In this document: in pieces, positions 8,232-17,439 of the stretch
How the letters are laid out: every line of letters starts with the position of its first letter
Numbering within the stretch: position 1 is the stretch's first letter
Source of the DNA: Pseudarthrobacter sp. NIBRBAC000502772
GTDB taxonomy: Bacteria > Actinomycetota > Actinomycetes > Actinomycetales > Micrococcaceae
DNA: 64,000 nt
NCBI RefSeq assembly: GCF_006517235.1
Contig: NZ_CP041188.1
Coordinates: 4,526,001 to 4,590,000 of the forward strand
Direction of reading: 5' to 3'
Translations under genes and position numbers: made by a program
The notes under the pieces: generated by a model
What the model was told of the DNA's origin: nothing
Databases searched by the model: none
What the model saw: only the letters and a program-made list of their open reading frames with translations

Positions 8232-9868
8232 GCACCCAAACCACCGCCGGACACTTGATCGTTGCCCAGCTCGAGCGTGCCGGCATCAGACGGGTCTACG
8301 GTGTCCCCGGCGAAAGCTTCCTGGACGTCCTGGACGGCCTGCACGGCTCCTCTATTGAAACCGTGGTGACCCGCCACGAAGGCGGCGCCGGGTTCATGGC
8401 ACTCGCCGAGGGCCGGCTCACGCAGCTGCCCGGCGTGGCCATGGTGACCCGCGGCCCCGGCGCGGCCAATGCGTTCATCGCCATCCACACCGCCCACCAG
8501 GACGCCACCCCGTTGATCCTCTTTGTGGGCCTCATCCCGGTTGCCGACCGCGGCCGCGAATCCTTCCAGGAATTCGACATCAACGCCTGGTTCGGCAGCA
8601 CCGCCAAGAAAGTGGTGACGCTCGACGACGCCGCGTCCGCCGCCCGCGTGGTTGACGACGCTATCTTTACCGCACTGAGCGGACGCCCAGGACCCGTGGT
8701 GATCGGGCTTCCCGAAGACGTCCTGGTCCACGCCATCGGCTCGGGAACAGTGCAGCCCAGAGTGGTGGCACGGTCCGAGCCGACCACGTCAGACCTGGCG
8801 GCGTTGGAACAGCGCCTGGCAGCATCACACAAACCGCTGATCGTGGTGGGCGGCGAAGGCTGGGACCAGGCTTCTTCCGAAGCGTTGGCCGGCTGGGCAG
8901 AACGCCACGGCGTTCCTGTCCTGGCTGATTTCCGCGCCTACGATGCGGTTCCGCACAATAGCGGTGCCTATGCCGGATACTTGGGCTACGCCCGCAGCGA
9001 CGCCAACGCGGCACGGCTGGACGAGGCCGATCTCTTGATCTTCGTCGGCTGCGTCCGCGCCGACGTGCTCTCCGACGGCTACCGGCGTGGCCTCGATGCA
9101 GTAACCGTCGTTGTCAACGCCGACGCCGACCTGCTGGGTCATTTCGGCCGGCTGGATCAGCACATCCCCGCCCACGTCGCGTCCTTCGCCACGGTCCTCG
9201 CCGCTACCACCTCCGAGGTGAAGCCGGCCGCGGGTTGGCTGGCCGAAGCCCGCGCCGACTACGAAAAGTTCTCCACCGCGCAGCCGGACAGGGTCAACGA
9301 AGTGGACTCAAAATATGTGGACCTCGCCGTCGTTATGGAAATCCTGAAACAGGAAATGGACGACGACGCCGTCATCACGTATGGGGCGGGGAACCACTCG
9401 CTCTGGCCGGCCCGCTACCTCAAACACAACGCCGCGAACTCACTGGCCGCGCCCCGCAACGGCGCCATGGGCATGGGCATCCCTGCAGCGGTGGCGGCGT
9501 CCCTGGCCTACCCGGGCCGCCAGGTCATCTCCGTGGCCGGAGACGGCTGCTTCATGATGAACGGGCAGGAGATCGCCACGGCCATGGGCCACGGCGCCCG
9601 GTTCATCGTGCTGGTGGTGGACAACGGCATTTTTGCCACCATCCGGGAGCACCAGGAAGCCCACTATCCGGGCCGCCCCTCCGGCACGCACATGACCAAC
9701 CCGGACTTCGTCGCGCTGGCCCGCTCCTACGGCGGATACGGCGAGCGCATTGAGAAGGCCGAGGACTTCGCTGCCGCGTTCCGACGGGCAGCCGAGTCGG
9801 GGCTTCCCGCGGTCTTGCACCTGCCGCAGGACCCTGCCACCCGCTCGCCCCAGACCGCCAGCAACTGA
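8228..9868 (+). CDS. Thiamine diphosphate-dependent enzyme (acetolactate synthase / 2-oxoacid decarboxylase-like)
   Basis: A 546-aa protein from a TTG at 8228 that overlaps the preceding stop. The Pyr domain starts with GHLIVAQLERAGIRRVYGVPG and contains the ThDP-activating Glu in TRHEGGAGFMA. The C-terminal PP domain has GDGCFMMNGQE...NGIF, the Mg-ThDP motif. The architecture fits acetolactate synthase-like proteins and benzoylformate/phenylpyruvate decarboxylases. An aldehyde dehydrogenase starts 13 bases later, and an aminotransferase ends the operon, so decarboxylation of a 2-oxoacid to an aldehyde is the best guess. Synthase activity cannot be excluded. Confidence 0.8.
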   Translation: MSTQTTAGHLIVAQLERAGIRRVYGVPGESFLDVLDGLHGSSIETVVTRHEGGAGFMALAEGRLTQLPGVAMVTRGPGAANAFIAIHTAHQDATPLILFVGLIPVADRGRESFQEFDINAWFGSTAKKVVTLDDAASAARVVDDAIFTALSGRPGPVVIGLPEDVLVHAIGSGTVQPRVVARSEPTTSDLAALEQRLAASHKPLIVVGGEGWDQASSEALAGWAERHGVPVLADFRAYDAVPHNSGAYAGYLGYARSDANAARLDEADLLIFVGCVRADVLSDGYRRGLDAVTVVVNADADLLGHFGRLDQHIPAHVASFATVLAATTSEVKPAAGWLAEARADYEKFSTAQPDRVNEVDSKYVDLAVVMEILKQEMDDDAVITYGAGNHSLWPARYLKHNAANSLAAPRNGAMGMGIPAAVAASLAYPGRQVISVAGDGCFMMNGQEIATAMGHGARFIVLVVDNGIFATIREHQEAHYPGRPSGTHMTNPDFVALARSYGGYGERIEKAEDFAAAFRRAAESGLPAVLHLPQDPATRSPQTASN

Positions 9869-9880
9869 CCGGAGCATTCC

Positions 9881-11287
9881 ATGATCACCCTGAACAACAT
9901 CATCAACGGCCAGTCCGTTCCGGCTGCGGCTTCCTTGCCGTTTTTCGATCCGGCCACCGGAGTCCAGCTCGGCACCGCACCGGACAGCGACTCAGCAACC
10001 GTGGACCGCGCCTTCCAGGCCGCGCACACGGCGTTCAAGAGCTACAAGCGGACCACCCCGGCGGAACGCCAGGCCATGATGCTCAAGCTCGCTGACCTGA
10101 TCGAGGCCAACGCGGACCGGCTGCTGGAGGCGGAAGTGGCCTGCACCGGAAAGCCCCGGCAGATCACCAGGGAGATCGAAATCCTGCGGGGCGCGGACCA
10201 GCTCCGCTTCTTCGCCGGTGCGTGCCGGGTGGTCTCCGGAACGGCACAGACCGAATACGTCAGGGGATTCTCCTCGACGGTCCGCCGGGAACCTCTCGGC
10301 GTGGTCGCCCAGATTACTCCCTGGAACTACCCGTTCATGATGGCCATCTGGAAGATTGGGCCAGCCCTGGCCGCCGGTAACACGCTGGTGCTCAAGCCGG
10401 CCGATACAACGCCCTGGTCCACACTGATCCTGGGTGAGCTGGCACAGGAGGCCTACCCTGCAGGGGTGGTGAACATCCTCTGCGGCGGGCGCGGAACCGG
10501 CGCCGCCATGGTGGACCACGAGATCCCGGAAATGGTCTCCATCACCGGCTCCACCCGTGCCGGGGCGCAGGTCATGTCCGCAGCCTCGAAGACGCTTAAG
10601 GACGTCCACCTGGAACTCGGTGGCAAAGCACCGGCGATCGTTTTCGCCGACGTCGACATCCAGCTGACCGCCAAGGAGATCGCGCTCAGTGCGTTCTTCA
10701 ACGCCGGGCAGGACTGCACCGCAGTGACCCGCGTCCTGGTGCACGAAACCATCCACACCGAATTCGCGGCCGCCCTCGCCGAAGCCGCTTCCGCGCTTCA
10801 GGTGGGCGGTGACAGTGCCGACCTCGGACCGCTTAACAGCGCCGCCCAGCTGGACCAGGTGGAGGGTTTTATGTCCCGGCTGCCAGCCAACGCCAAGGTC
10901 CTCGCCGGTGGCAAGCGCACCGGCACCGGCTACCACTTCGAACCGACGGTAATCGACGGCGTGTTCCAAAGCGACGAGGTGGTGTGCGACGAGATCTTCG
11001 GTCCTGTGCTCACTGTCCAGCCGTTCGCCACAGAGGAAGAAGCCCTGGAACTGGCCAACGGCACCCAGTACGCCCTGGCGTCCAGCGTCTGGTCCAACAA
11101 CCACGGAGTGGTCACCCGGGTCTCCAATGAACTGGACTTTGGCGCCGTTTGGATCAACTGCCACCAGGTGATTCCGGCCGAGGCCCCGCACGGCGGCTTC
11201 AAGCACTCCGGCACCGGCAAGGACCTTTCCGTCTTCGGCCTGGAGGATTACACCCGCATCAAATCCGTCACCACCTCCCACCGCTAA
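9881..11287 (+). CDS. NAD(P)-dependent aldehyde dehydrogenase (4-aminobutyraldehyde dehydrogenase-like)
   Basis: This 468-aa ALDH has the catalytic Cys in FFNAGQDCTAVTRV and the Glu in HLELGGKAPAIVF. TPWNYPFMMAIWKIGPALAAGN lies before the cofactor site. Overall it resembles E. coli PatD (YdcW), an aminobutyraldehyde dehydrogenase, along most of its length. Within the operon it would oxidise the aldehyde made by the ThDP enzyme to a carboxylic acid. The substrate is inferred from context. Confidence 0.85.
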   Translation: MITLNNIINGQSVPAAASLPFFDPATGVQLGTAPDSDSATVDRAFQAAHTAFKSYKRTTPAERQAMMLKLADLIEANADRLLEAEVACTGKPRQITREIEILRGADQLRFFAGACRVVSGTAQTEYVRGFSSTVRREPLGVVAQITPWNYPFMMAIWKIGPALAAGNTLVLKPADTTPWSTLILGELAQEAYPAGVVNILCGGRGTGAAMVDHEIPEMVSITGSTRAGAQVMSAASKTLKDVHLELGGKAPAIVFADVDIQLTAKEIALSAFFNAGQDCTAVTRVLVHETIHTEFAAALAEAASALQVGGDSADLGPLNSAAQLDQVEGFMSRLPANAKVLAGGKRTGTGYHFEPTVIDGVFQSDEVVCDEIFGPVLTVQPFATEEEALELANGTQYALASSVWSNNHGVVTRVSNELDFGAVWINCHQVIPAEAPHGGFKHSGTGKDLSVFGLEDYTRIKSVTTSHR

Positions 11288-11305
11288 ACCCACGCTAGGT
11301 AAACC

Positions 11306-13039
11306 ATGAAACTCGATCTGCTGCTGCGTAATGCGGACATCATCACCATGGACGAGCGGCGCCCGCACGCCACCTCGTTGGGCATCTGGCAGGGCCGCGT
11401 GGTGGGCCTGGACGAAGACGTGTACGGGCTGGACGCCGTCGAGGTCCTGGACCTCCACGGCGCTACGGTGACTCCCGGCTTCATCGACGCCCACTGCCAC
11501 ACCACCTGGTTCGGCCTGGGCCTGGCAGAAGTGGACGTTGCAGCCGCCCGCGGCCTGGACCAGCTGTATGCCCTGCTGGAGGCGGACATGGCCACGGTTG
11601 GGGCCACCGGCGAGGAGAAGACCACGGATCAGCAGACCGGATGGCTTATGGCCACCGGCTTCAGCCAGACACAGCATGGCGGCAAGTTTCCGGACATTGC
11701 CGTACTGGATCGGATCACCGGGAACCGGCCGTTGTTTATCCGCCACAATTCGGGGCACATGGCTGTGGTCAACACCGCGGCGCTGCGGCTGGCAGGTGCC
11801 GAGTCGCCGTCGTTTCCCGACCCCGACGGCGGGGTGATAGTCCGCGACGCCGCCGGCCGGCCCACGGGGCTGGTTCAGGAGACGGCGCAGCAGCTGATCC
11901 AGCAGCTGATCCTGCCGTATACCTTGGACGGCATCGAAGCCGCCCTGGATCGTGGGACCCGGTACTACGCGTCGGAAGGAATCACCAGCTTCACCGAAGC
12001 CGGAATCGGCGGCGGTTGGATCGGACACAGCCCCGTGGAACTCGCCGCCTACCAGCGGGCCATGGCCAACGGCCGGCTCCACGCACGCGCACAGCTCATG
12101 CCAGTCCTGGATGCGCTCCACCCATTGGATGGGCACGGCGCGGATTCGGCTGGAGCCTCGGGCCTTGATTTGGGCATGTACAGCGGCTTTGGAAATGAAT
12201 TCCTGTCCCTTGGGCCGGCCAAGGTTTTCCTGGACGGCTCACTGTTGGGCGAAACGGCGGCGGTCAGCGAGGCCTACTGCAGCCACGGACACACGGACAA
12301 CAGCAGCAACACCGGCTATTTCCAGGCCGATCCCGAAGCGCTACGGAACCGGATCGAGACCGCCTACGCGGCGGGCTGGTCAATAGCCGCCCATGCCATC
12401 GGGGACCGGGCTGTCGACCTGGCGATTGACATCATCACGGAGTGCGCGGAAAAGTACGGGCCACGGACCGTTCCCAACCGGATCGAGCACGCGTCCATCA
12501 CCAGGCCTGAACAGGTGGTCCGGATCGCGGAGGCTGGAATCGCCGTCACCCCGCAGGCCAGCTTCTTCGCGGACGGCGGCGACGGTATGACTGCCTCGCT
12601 GGGTGGGGAACGGCTGGACTGGGCCTACCGGGCGGCATCCTTTCTGGACGCCGGCGTGACCGTGGCCGGCAGCTCGGACCGTCCGGTGGCTGACGGCAAC
12701 GTACTCCGCGGGATGCAGGCGTTCGTCGACCGGCGCACCTCAACCGGGTACGTTTTCGGGAACCCGGATGAGCGGCTCACACCGCTTCAAGCCCTCGCCG
12801 CCTACACCACCGGAGCCGCCGCGGCCACTGGCACGTCCCACATCAAGGGCGCACTGACACCCGGCAAACTGGCAGACTTCGCTGTCCTGTCCGGCTCTCC
12901 GCTCGCCGTCGACGATATCTCCGGACTCCAAGTGCTCGCCACTTCCGTCGCCGGCAAGTTCACCCACCTAACACCTGGCCTGGAACTGACCCACGGCAGG
13001 CCAAAGGTTCTGCAGCACATCCCATCAGACCGTTCATAG
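11306..13039 (+). CDS. Amidohydrolase family 3 protein (YtcJ-like)
   Basis: This 577-aa protein has the amidohydrolase-superfamily opening TVTPGFIDAHCHTTWFGLG, with the HxH metal motif varied as H-C-H. Further metal-site elements are AAHAIGDRAVD and a late GSSDRPV motif with the catalytic Asp. The YtcJ/amidohydrolase_3 group hydrolyses exocyclic or cyclic amides and is poorly characterised. It sits 18 bases after the ALDH and 10 bases before a carbamoylase-like hydrolase, which suggests ring opening of a hydantoin-type compound or deacylation. Confidence 0.82.
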   Translation: MKLDLLLRNADIITMDERRPHATSLGIWQGRVVGLDEDVYGLDAVEVLDLHGATVTPGFIDAHCHTTWFGLGLAEVDVAAARGLDQLYALLEADMATVGATGEEKTTDQQTGWLMATGFSQTQHGGKFPDIAVLDRITGNRPLFIRHNSGHMAVVNTAALRLAGAESPSFPDPDGGVIVRDAAGRPTGLVQETAQQLIQQLILPYTLDGIEAALDRGTRYYASEGITSFTEAGIGGGWIGHSPVELAAYQRAMANGRLHARAQLMPVLDALHPLDGHGADSAGASGLDLGMYSGFGNEFLSLGPAKVFLDGSLLGETAAVSEAYCSHGHTDNSSNTGYFQADPEALRNRIETAYAAGWSIAAHAIGDRAVDLAIDIITECAEKYGPRTVPNRIEHASITRPEQVVRIAEAGIAVTPQASFFADGGDGMTASLGGERLDWAYRAASFLDAGVTVAGSSDRPVADGNVLRGMQAFVDRRTSTGYVFGNPDERLTPLQALAAYTTGAAAATGTSHIKGALTPGKLADFAVLSGSPLAVDDISGLQVLATSVAGKFTHLTPGLELTHGRPKVLQHIPSDRS

Positions 13040-13049
13040 GGGAAATACC

Positions 13050-14339
13050 TTGACCACCACAACAGCTTTCAGCACCCAGGACGCGGCGTTCATCCGGGAC
13101 TTCCAAATCATGAGCCAGTTTGGATCAACGGCGAACGGGGGCGTGGACCGGCAGGCGGCCAGCGTGCCGGACGGCGAGCAGCGCCGCTGGCTTGCGGGTC
13201 TCCTCGAAAGCCGCGGTTTCACCGTAAGGTTTGACCGCGCCGGAAACCAGTGGGGCCTCTACGAGGCAGTGCCCGGCGCACCATACGTGGTGCTGGGTTC
13301 GCACATGGATTCACAGCCGACGGCGGGGCGTTACGACGGCGCGTACGGTGTCCTCGCCGCGGCGCACGCGGCGTTCCGGCTGGTGGAGAAATGGGTCTCC
13401 GCCGGGCCGGACAGCCAGCCATTGTTCAACATCGCGGTGGTCAACTGGTTCAACGAAGAAGGGTCCCGCTTCAAGCCGTCCATGATGGGCTCTTCCGTCT
13501 ACACCGGCAAGCTTGACCTGGAAACAGCCATGGCCATCACGGATGCCGGCGGAGTGAGCGTCCGTGACGCCCTCGATGCCATCGGCTGCCGCGGGGACTA
13601 TGAAGGCCCCGAGGCGGCGTTCTGCGCCGAAATCCACATCGAGCAGGGCCGCAGCATGGAGCGGGAAGGAATCACCATCGGGCTGGTGCACTCCAACTGG
13701 GCGGCCAACAAGTACGAGTTCGTGGTGCACGGCGAGCAGGCGCACACCGGCTCCACCGTCATCGCGGACCGCAAGGATGCCCTCCTGGGCGCCTCCATGA
13801 TGGTGGTCGCAGCCCGCGAACTGGCAGACAAGTTCCCCGGCGTTCTGCATACGTCGGTGGGCCAACTCACCGTCTACCCGAACTCCCCTGTGGTTGTGCC
13901 GTCCCGCGTCAGCCTGTTGCTGGATCTGCGCAGCGCGGACGAGGTCGTTCTGTCAGAGGCCGATGCCCTGCTGCATCAGCGGATCATGGAGATCGAGACC
14001 CTGGCCAGCGTCACGGTGGAGCGGAACCACTCGCATTCCTGGCCGGTGAGCCCGTATCAGCCCGAAGGCGTGGAACTCGCGGCCAAGGTTGCCGCCGATC
14101 TTGGTCTGTCCAACAAGACTGTGATGACCCTGGCCGGGCACGACTCCACCAACATGAAGGACATTGTTCCCACGGTGATGCTGTTTGTGCCCAGCGTGGA
14201 CGGCATCTCGCACAACGAGCACGAATACACCACGGACGAGGACATCGTCGCAGGACTGACCATGCTGACTGAGGTGGCCAGCAGGCTCTGCAGCGGAGAC
14301 CTGGAGCCTGTTTCCACCGAAGGGAATCGCACGCCATGA
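13050..14339 (+). CDS. Zn-dependent hydrolase, N-carbamoyl-L-amino acid hydrolase / allantoate amidohydrolase family
   Basis: This 429-aa M20/AllC-type protein starts at a TTG preceded by AGGGGAAA. Metal-binding residues are H85 and D96 in VLGSHMDSQPTAGRYDGAYG, and Glu in NWFNEEGSRFKPSMMGS. CAEIHIEQGR is the family signature for substrate carboxylate binding. The family cleaves N-carbamoyl amino acids, allantoate or ureidoglycolate. Neighbours (amidohydrolase before, aminotransferase after) favour release of a free amino acid from an N-carbamoyl amino acid. It lies far from the ureide genes, so allantoate is a less likely substrate. Confidence 0.85.
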   Translation: MTTTTAFSTQDAAFIRDFQIMSQFGSTANGGVDRQAASVPDGEQRRWLAGLLESRGFTVRFDRAGNQWGLYEAVPGAPYVVLGSHMDSQPTAGRYDGAYGVLAAAHAAFRLVEKWVSAGPDSQPLFNIAVVNWFNEEGSRFKPSMMGSSVYTGKLDLETAMAITDAGGVSVRDALDAIGCRGDYEGPEAAFCAEIHIEQGRSMEREGITIGLVHSNWAANKYEFVVHGEQAHTGSTVIADRKDALLGASMMVVAARELADKFPGVLHTSVGQLTVYPNSPVVVPSRVSLLLDLRSADEVVLSEADALLHQRIMEIETLASVTVERNHSHSWPVSPYQPEGVELAAKVAADLGLSNKTVMTLAGHDSTNMKDIVPTVMLFVPSVDGISHNEHEYTTDEDIVAGLTMLTEVASRLCSGDLEPVSTEGNRTP

Positions 14340-15568
14340 TAGTGGCGGATCAGGATGCCATGTCCGTCCGCTCGCACCATACGGAATTGTGGGCCCGACG
14401 GGCGGCATGCACCCCGTCCACGGCCGTGCGGGAGATCTTTGCCGCCGCTGCCCGGCCAGGGATTATTTCACTGGCAGGTGGAAACCCCGACGTCGGCTCC
14501 CTGCCTCTGGCTGCCCTTGGCGAGACGTCGGCTGCCATTATCGCCGGCCAGGGTTCCCAGGCGCTGCAGTACGGTGCCGGGCAGGGAACCGAGGAACTGC
14601 GGTCGCAGATCTGCTCGATCATGTCCCTCGAAGGCATCACTGACGCCGACCCCGACGACGTTTCCGTGACCATCGGATCCCAGTTTGGTCTTGACACCGT
14701 GACGAAGATTCTTTGCGATCCTGGCGATACGGTGCTGACCGATGATGCCACGTATATGGGGGCCCTGGGCACGTTTTCCGTGTACGAAGTCGACGTCCAG
14801 CCTGTTCTGACGGACTCTGACGGACTGATCCCGGAAGCCCTGCAGGAACGCATCCATGCGCTGCGGCGAGTGGGGAAGCGCATCAAGTTCCTCTACACGA
14901 TTCCCAACTTCAACAATCCAACAGGTGTGACCCTGAGCCTGGAACGGCGTCAGCAGGTAGTGGACATCTGCCGGGACGCGAACATCCTCGTGGTTGAAGA
15001 CAACCCTTATGGATTGCTCCGGTACCGTGGAGACGCGCTTCCTGCAATGCGGGCGGCCAACCCCTTGGACGTCATCTATTTGAGTTCCTTCTCCAAAATA
15101 TTCGCTCCCGGCCTCAGGCTCGGCTGGGCGCTGGTTCCGCCTCACTTGAAGCAGCGCTTCCTCATTATCGGAGAGTCCAGCACCCTGTGCCCGCCGGCCT
15201 TTAACCAGATGCTCACCTCTGCCTATCTCCGCGACTACGACTGGCAGGGCCAGCTCAATGTCTCACGTGCCGCCTATCGGCTCCGCAGCGACGCCGCCCT
15301 AGCGGCGCTTTCGGAGACCATGCCCGACGGCGTGACCTGGACCAGGCCCGAAGGCGGCTTCTTCACCTGGCTCACACTGCCTGGGTCTGTGGATACCCAG
15401 GCGCTCATCACGACGGCGGTGGACGCCGGCGTGGTGTACTTCCCGGGAGCCGCGTTCTCACCGACCACAGCGCCGTCGCAGAAGCTGCGCCTGGCGTTCA
15501 GCGCGCTCAGCCCGGACCTCATCACCGAGGGCATCCACCGGCTGGCTCCCGTGCTGGCAAGGCTCTAG
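14336..15568 (+). CDS. PLP-dependent aminotransferase, class I/II (2-aminoadipate/aromatic type)
   Basis: This 410-aa fold-type I enzyme has a PLP-binding Lys in LSSFSKIFAPGLRLGW and a TIPNFNNPTGVTLS motif that contacts the cofactor. VVEDNPYGLLRY carries the Asp that pairs with the pyridine nitrogen. It resembles the LysN/2-aminoadipate aminotransferase group, which is broad in substrate. It overlaps the carbamoylase stop (ATGA), so coupling is tight. It would convert the freed amino acid into the 2-oxoacid used by the ThDP enzyme. Confidence 0.85.
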   Translation: MIVADQDAMSVRSHHTELWARRAACTPSTAVREIFAAAARPGIISLAGGNPDVGSLPLAALGETSAAIIAGQGSQALQYGAGQGTEELRSQICSIMSLEGITDADPDDVSVTIGSQFGLDTVTKILCDPGDTVLTDDATYMGALGTFSVYEVDVQPVLTDSDGLIPEALQERIHALRRVGKRIKFLYTIPNFNNPTGVTLSLERRQQVVDICRDANILVVEDNPYGLLRYRGDALPAMRAANPLDVIYLSSFSKIFAPGLRLGWALVPPHLKQRFLIIGESSTLCPPAFNQMLTSAYLRDYDWQGQLNVSRAAYRLRSDAALAALSETMPDGVTWTRPEGGFFTWLTLPGSVDTQALITTAVDAGVVYFPGAAFSPTTAPSQKLRLAFSALSPDLITEGIHRLAPVLARL

Positions 15569-15712
15569 TCCGCTTCGCGGGGCTGACATTTCGGGCCGGA
15601 CATCTCGGGCTAGCTTCGTCAGGCTGCAGCCCTACTCCGACAATTGCCTTGGACACACCGCTCCCCCGCCGTCCAGAGGCATAGCGGGGCTTTCGTCGCT
15701 CGGGAAACGCGG

Positions 15713-16198
15713 CTAGGGCTTTCCCTGTAACGCGGTCGCCGAACGAGGCACGAGCAGGTCGTTTTCTCGCCTTATCTCATCGGCAACCGCCGAAAGGGCT
15801 AGGTGTGCCTCAATCGACTTCTTCAGCCACTCAGGCGTGGCTGGATCCTCGACTGACTTGGCTATCTCCTCGGGCTTACTGTCAACTAGGAATTTCCAGC
15901 TACGCGGAACACGACCAGGTCCGAGCGCTCCGACTAGCGCGGCAGCTTCGGCTCCCATATCGCTACTGATCGTGCTGTCGGAGTGGCCTCCGCGCCCTAG
16001 GTTCTGTTTCAGCCTCAGAAGAGTTTCAAGCTCGAACATCAGATGTGCCTGCTTCAGCGCCGCGCGGCGGTCTTCGCCGGCGATACGGCGCGAGTTCCGC
16101 CGATCCAGCGCCGACACAATGAGTGCGACAATCGCCGCCGCCACGGCCGCGAGCACTGCGGCGACCTGAACCCAGAGGGCTATCTCTTCTTTCGTCAT
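15713..16198 (-). CDS. Hypothetical membrane-anchored protein
   Basis: A protein of about 161 aa with one N-terminal membrane helix (IALWVQVAAVLAAVAAAIVA region) followed by a basic RRNSRR patch and a soluble helical domain. No family was recognised. The ATG at 16198 is chosen over an upstream TTG, but neither start has a clear SD. Codon use differs somewhat from its neighbours and it is isolated between two operons, so it could be an acquired gene. Confidence 0.55.
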   Translation of the reverse strand: MTKEEIALWVQVAAVLAAVAAAIVALIVSALDRRNSRRIAGEDRRAALKQAHLMFELETLLRLKQNLGRGGHSDSTISSDMGAEAAALVGALGPGRVPRSWKFLVDSKPEEIAKSVEDPATPEWLKKSIEAHLALSAVADEIRRENDLLVPRSATALQGKP

Positions 16199-16348
16199 GG
16201 CTACACAGTATTGTCCGATCGGCGAAGAAGTCGCAGACAACGGCTCAACGGCATCCGCCCACGTATTCGCTAGTTAGGCTCGTTCGTCGCCCTGGGCGAC
16301 GTCAGCGTGAGCCGCGGAAATGCCGCCAGCGAACTCTGAAGATCACAA

Positions 16349-16384
16349 CAAAGAGCCCGACTGGAATACCAGTCGGGCACTTTG
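16349..16384 (-). terminator. Intrinsic terminator of the RidA/RraA operon
   Basis: A 16-bp stem, GCCCGACTGG/CCAGTCGGGC extended by CAAAG/CTTTG with one A/A mismatch, and loop AATA. Read on the minus strand it ends in CTTTGTTGTG, 22 bases after the RraA stop. Confidence 0.85.
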
Positions 16385-16405
16385 CATTCGGCGGTTCCGG
16401 GGAGC

Positions 16406-17053
16406 TTATTCCATGCCGCCGGGAAGAACCGTGTCGATGGCCTCCCCCGAACGCAGGCGTCGCAGAATGTCCGGTTCGGCACGGTCCGTTGACAGGACTA
16501 AATCGACGATGGCGGCGGCATCCTCCGGAGAGAGAACAAGGACACCATTGTCGTCGGCCATCACTACGTCGCCGGGGTTTACCGTCACCCCGCCGCACAG
16601 CACAGGAACATTCACCGCACTGTTGGCATCGAGCTTGCGCTTAGCCGTCAGGACACTGGTTCCACGTGCGAACACCGGAAGCCCCGCGCTCCGGAGCTCC
16701 ACGATGTCGGTCACCACACCATCCACCACGATCCCTGCGGCACCGGCGCACTGGGCTGCACACGCGGTGACAGCACCCACCGTTGCATGAGTGGTGTCAT
16801 GCCCTGTTTCGATGACCAGAACGTCGCCAGGTTCCAGAAGCGCCAACGCCCGGTTCGTGGCGAAGGCATCCGCAGAGGCAACGCGAACAGTCACTGCCCG
16901 GCCAACAAGGTGAACGTTCCGGAGCATCGACCGGACGCCCGAGTCGAGGAAACCTTCCTCCAGGAAATGCCCGATGGTGGGAAAGCTAACGGACTGAAGC
17001 CGGCTAACCAGCTCCGCACCCAGGGCCTGGGTCAGACGAACTGTGCCGTTCAT
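16406..17053 (-). CDS. RraA-family protein (HMG/CHA aldolase or oxaloacetate decarboxylase-like)
   Basis: A protein of 215 aa from an ATG with GGAGGGAAG before it. The RraA fold is shown by LEPGDVLVIETGHDTTHATVGA, then GAAGIVVDGVVTDIVELRSA and the acidic metal/phosphate loop GDVVMADDNGVLV. The D-R motif typical of true class II HMG/CHA aldolases (GxxRD) appears altered to D-G-V-V-T-D, so aldolase activity is uncertain. It is the last gene of a transporter/RidA operon and overlaps the RidA stop (ATGA). Confidence 0.8.
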   Translation of the reverse strand: MNGTVRLTQALGAELVSRLQSVSFPTIGHFLEEGFLDSGVRSMLRNVHLVGRAVTVRVASADAFATNRALALLEPGDVLVIETGHDTTHATVGAVTACAAQCAGAAGIVVDGVVTDIVELRSAGLPVFARGTSVLTAKRKLDANSAVNVPVLCGGVTVNPGDVVMADDNGVLVLSPEDAAAIVDLVLSTDRAEPDILRRLRSGEAIDTVLPGGME

Positions 17054-17439
17054 GAACTGCTTCCCTCCTTGACAACAGCTATGCACTGAATCTCGAAGGA
17101 GAAATCCCAAATCCCCACGCAGATCGACGTGAGTGCCGGTGCGCGGGAACCGAACACATCAGCATAGATACGGCGGTACTCCTCGTCCTGACTCTGGTCG
17201 GATATGTACACGGTCGCGTTGACCACGTGGTCAAGGCTGGAGCCCGCCCCCTCAAGAACGGTCTGTAGATTGGTCAGAACCTGGCGGACTTTCCCTTCAA
17301 AGTCCGCCGGTCGTCCGTCCGTCCCTGCGATAAGTGGAATCTGGCCTGTGGTGAAGACAAATCCCCCTGCAACCACTGCTTGGGAGAAAGGCCCCACCGA
17401 GGCCGCCATACCTGGAAATGTAGCCAGTCGATTCAGCAT
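17050..17439 (-). CDS. RidA-family enamine/imine deaminase
   Basis: A 129-aa RidA/YjgF/UK114 protein: GPFSQAVVAGGFVFTTGQIP, the NLQTVLEGAGSSLDHVVNATVY helix and the C-terminal EIQCIAV. The conserved Arg that binds the substrate carboxylate in canonical RidA (usually R105 in the R-x-x-V motif) is not obvious. The segment ALTSICVGIW suggests a non-canonical Rid subgroup. The ATG at 17439 overlaps the end of the upstream double RidA gene by seven bases. Confidence 0.82.
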   Translation of the reverse strand: MLNRLATFPGMAASVGPFSQAVVAGGFVFTTGQIPLIAGTDGRPADFEGKVRQVLTNLQTVLEGAGSSLDHVVNATVYISDQSQDEEYRRIYADVFGSRAPALTSICVGIWDFSFEIQCIAVVKEGSSS

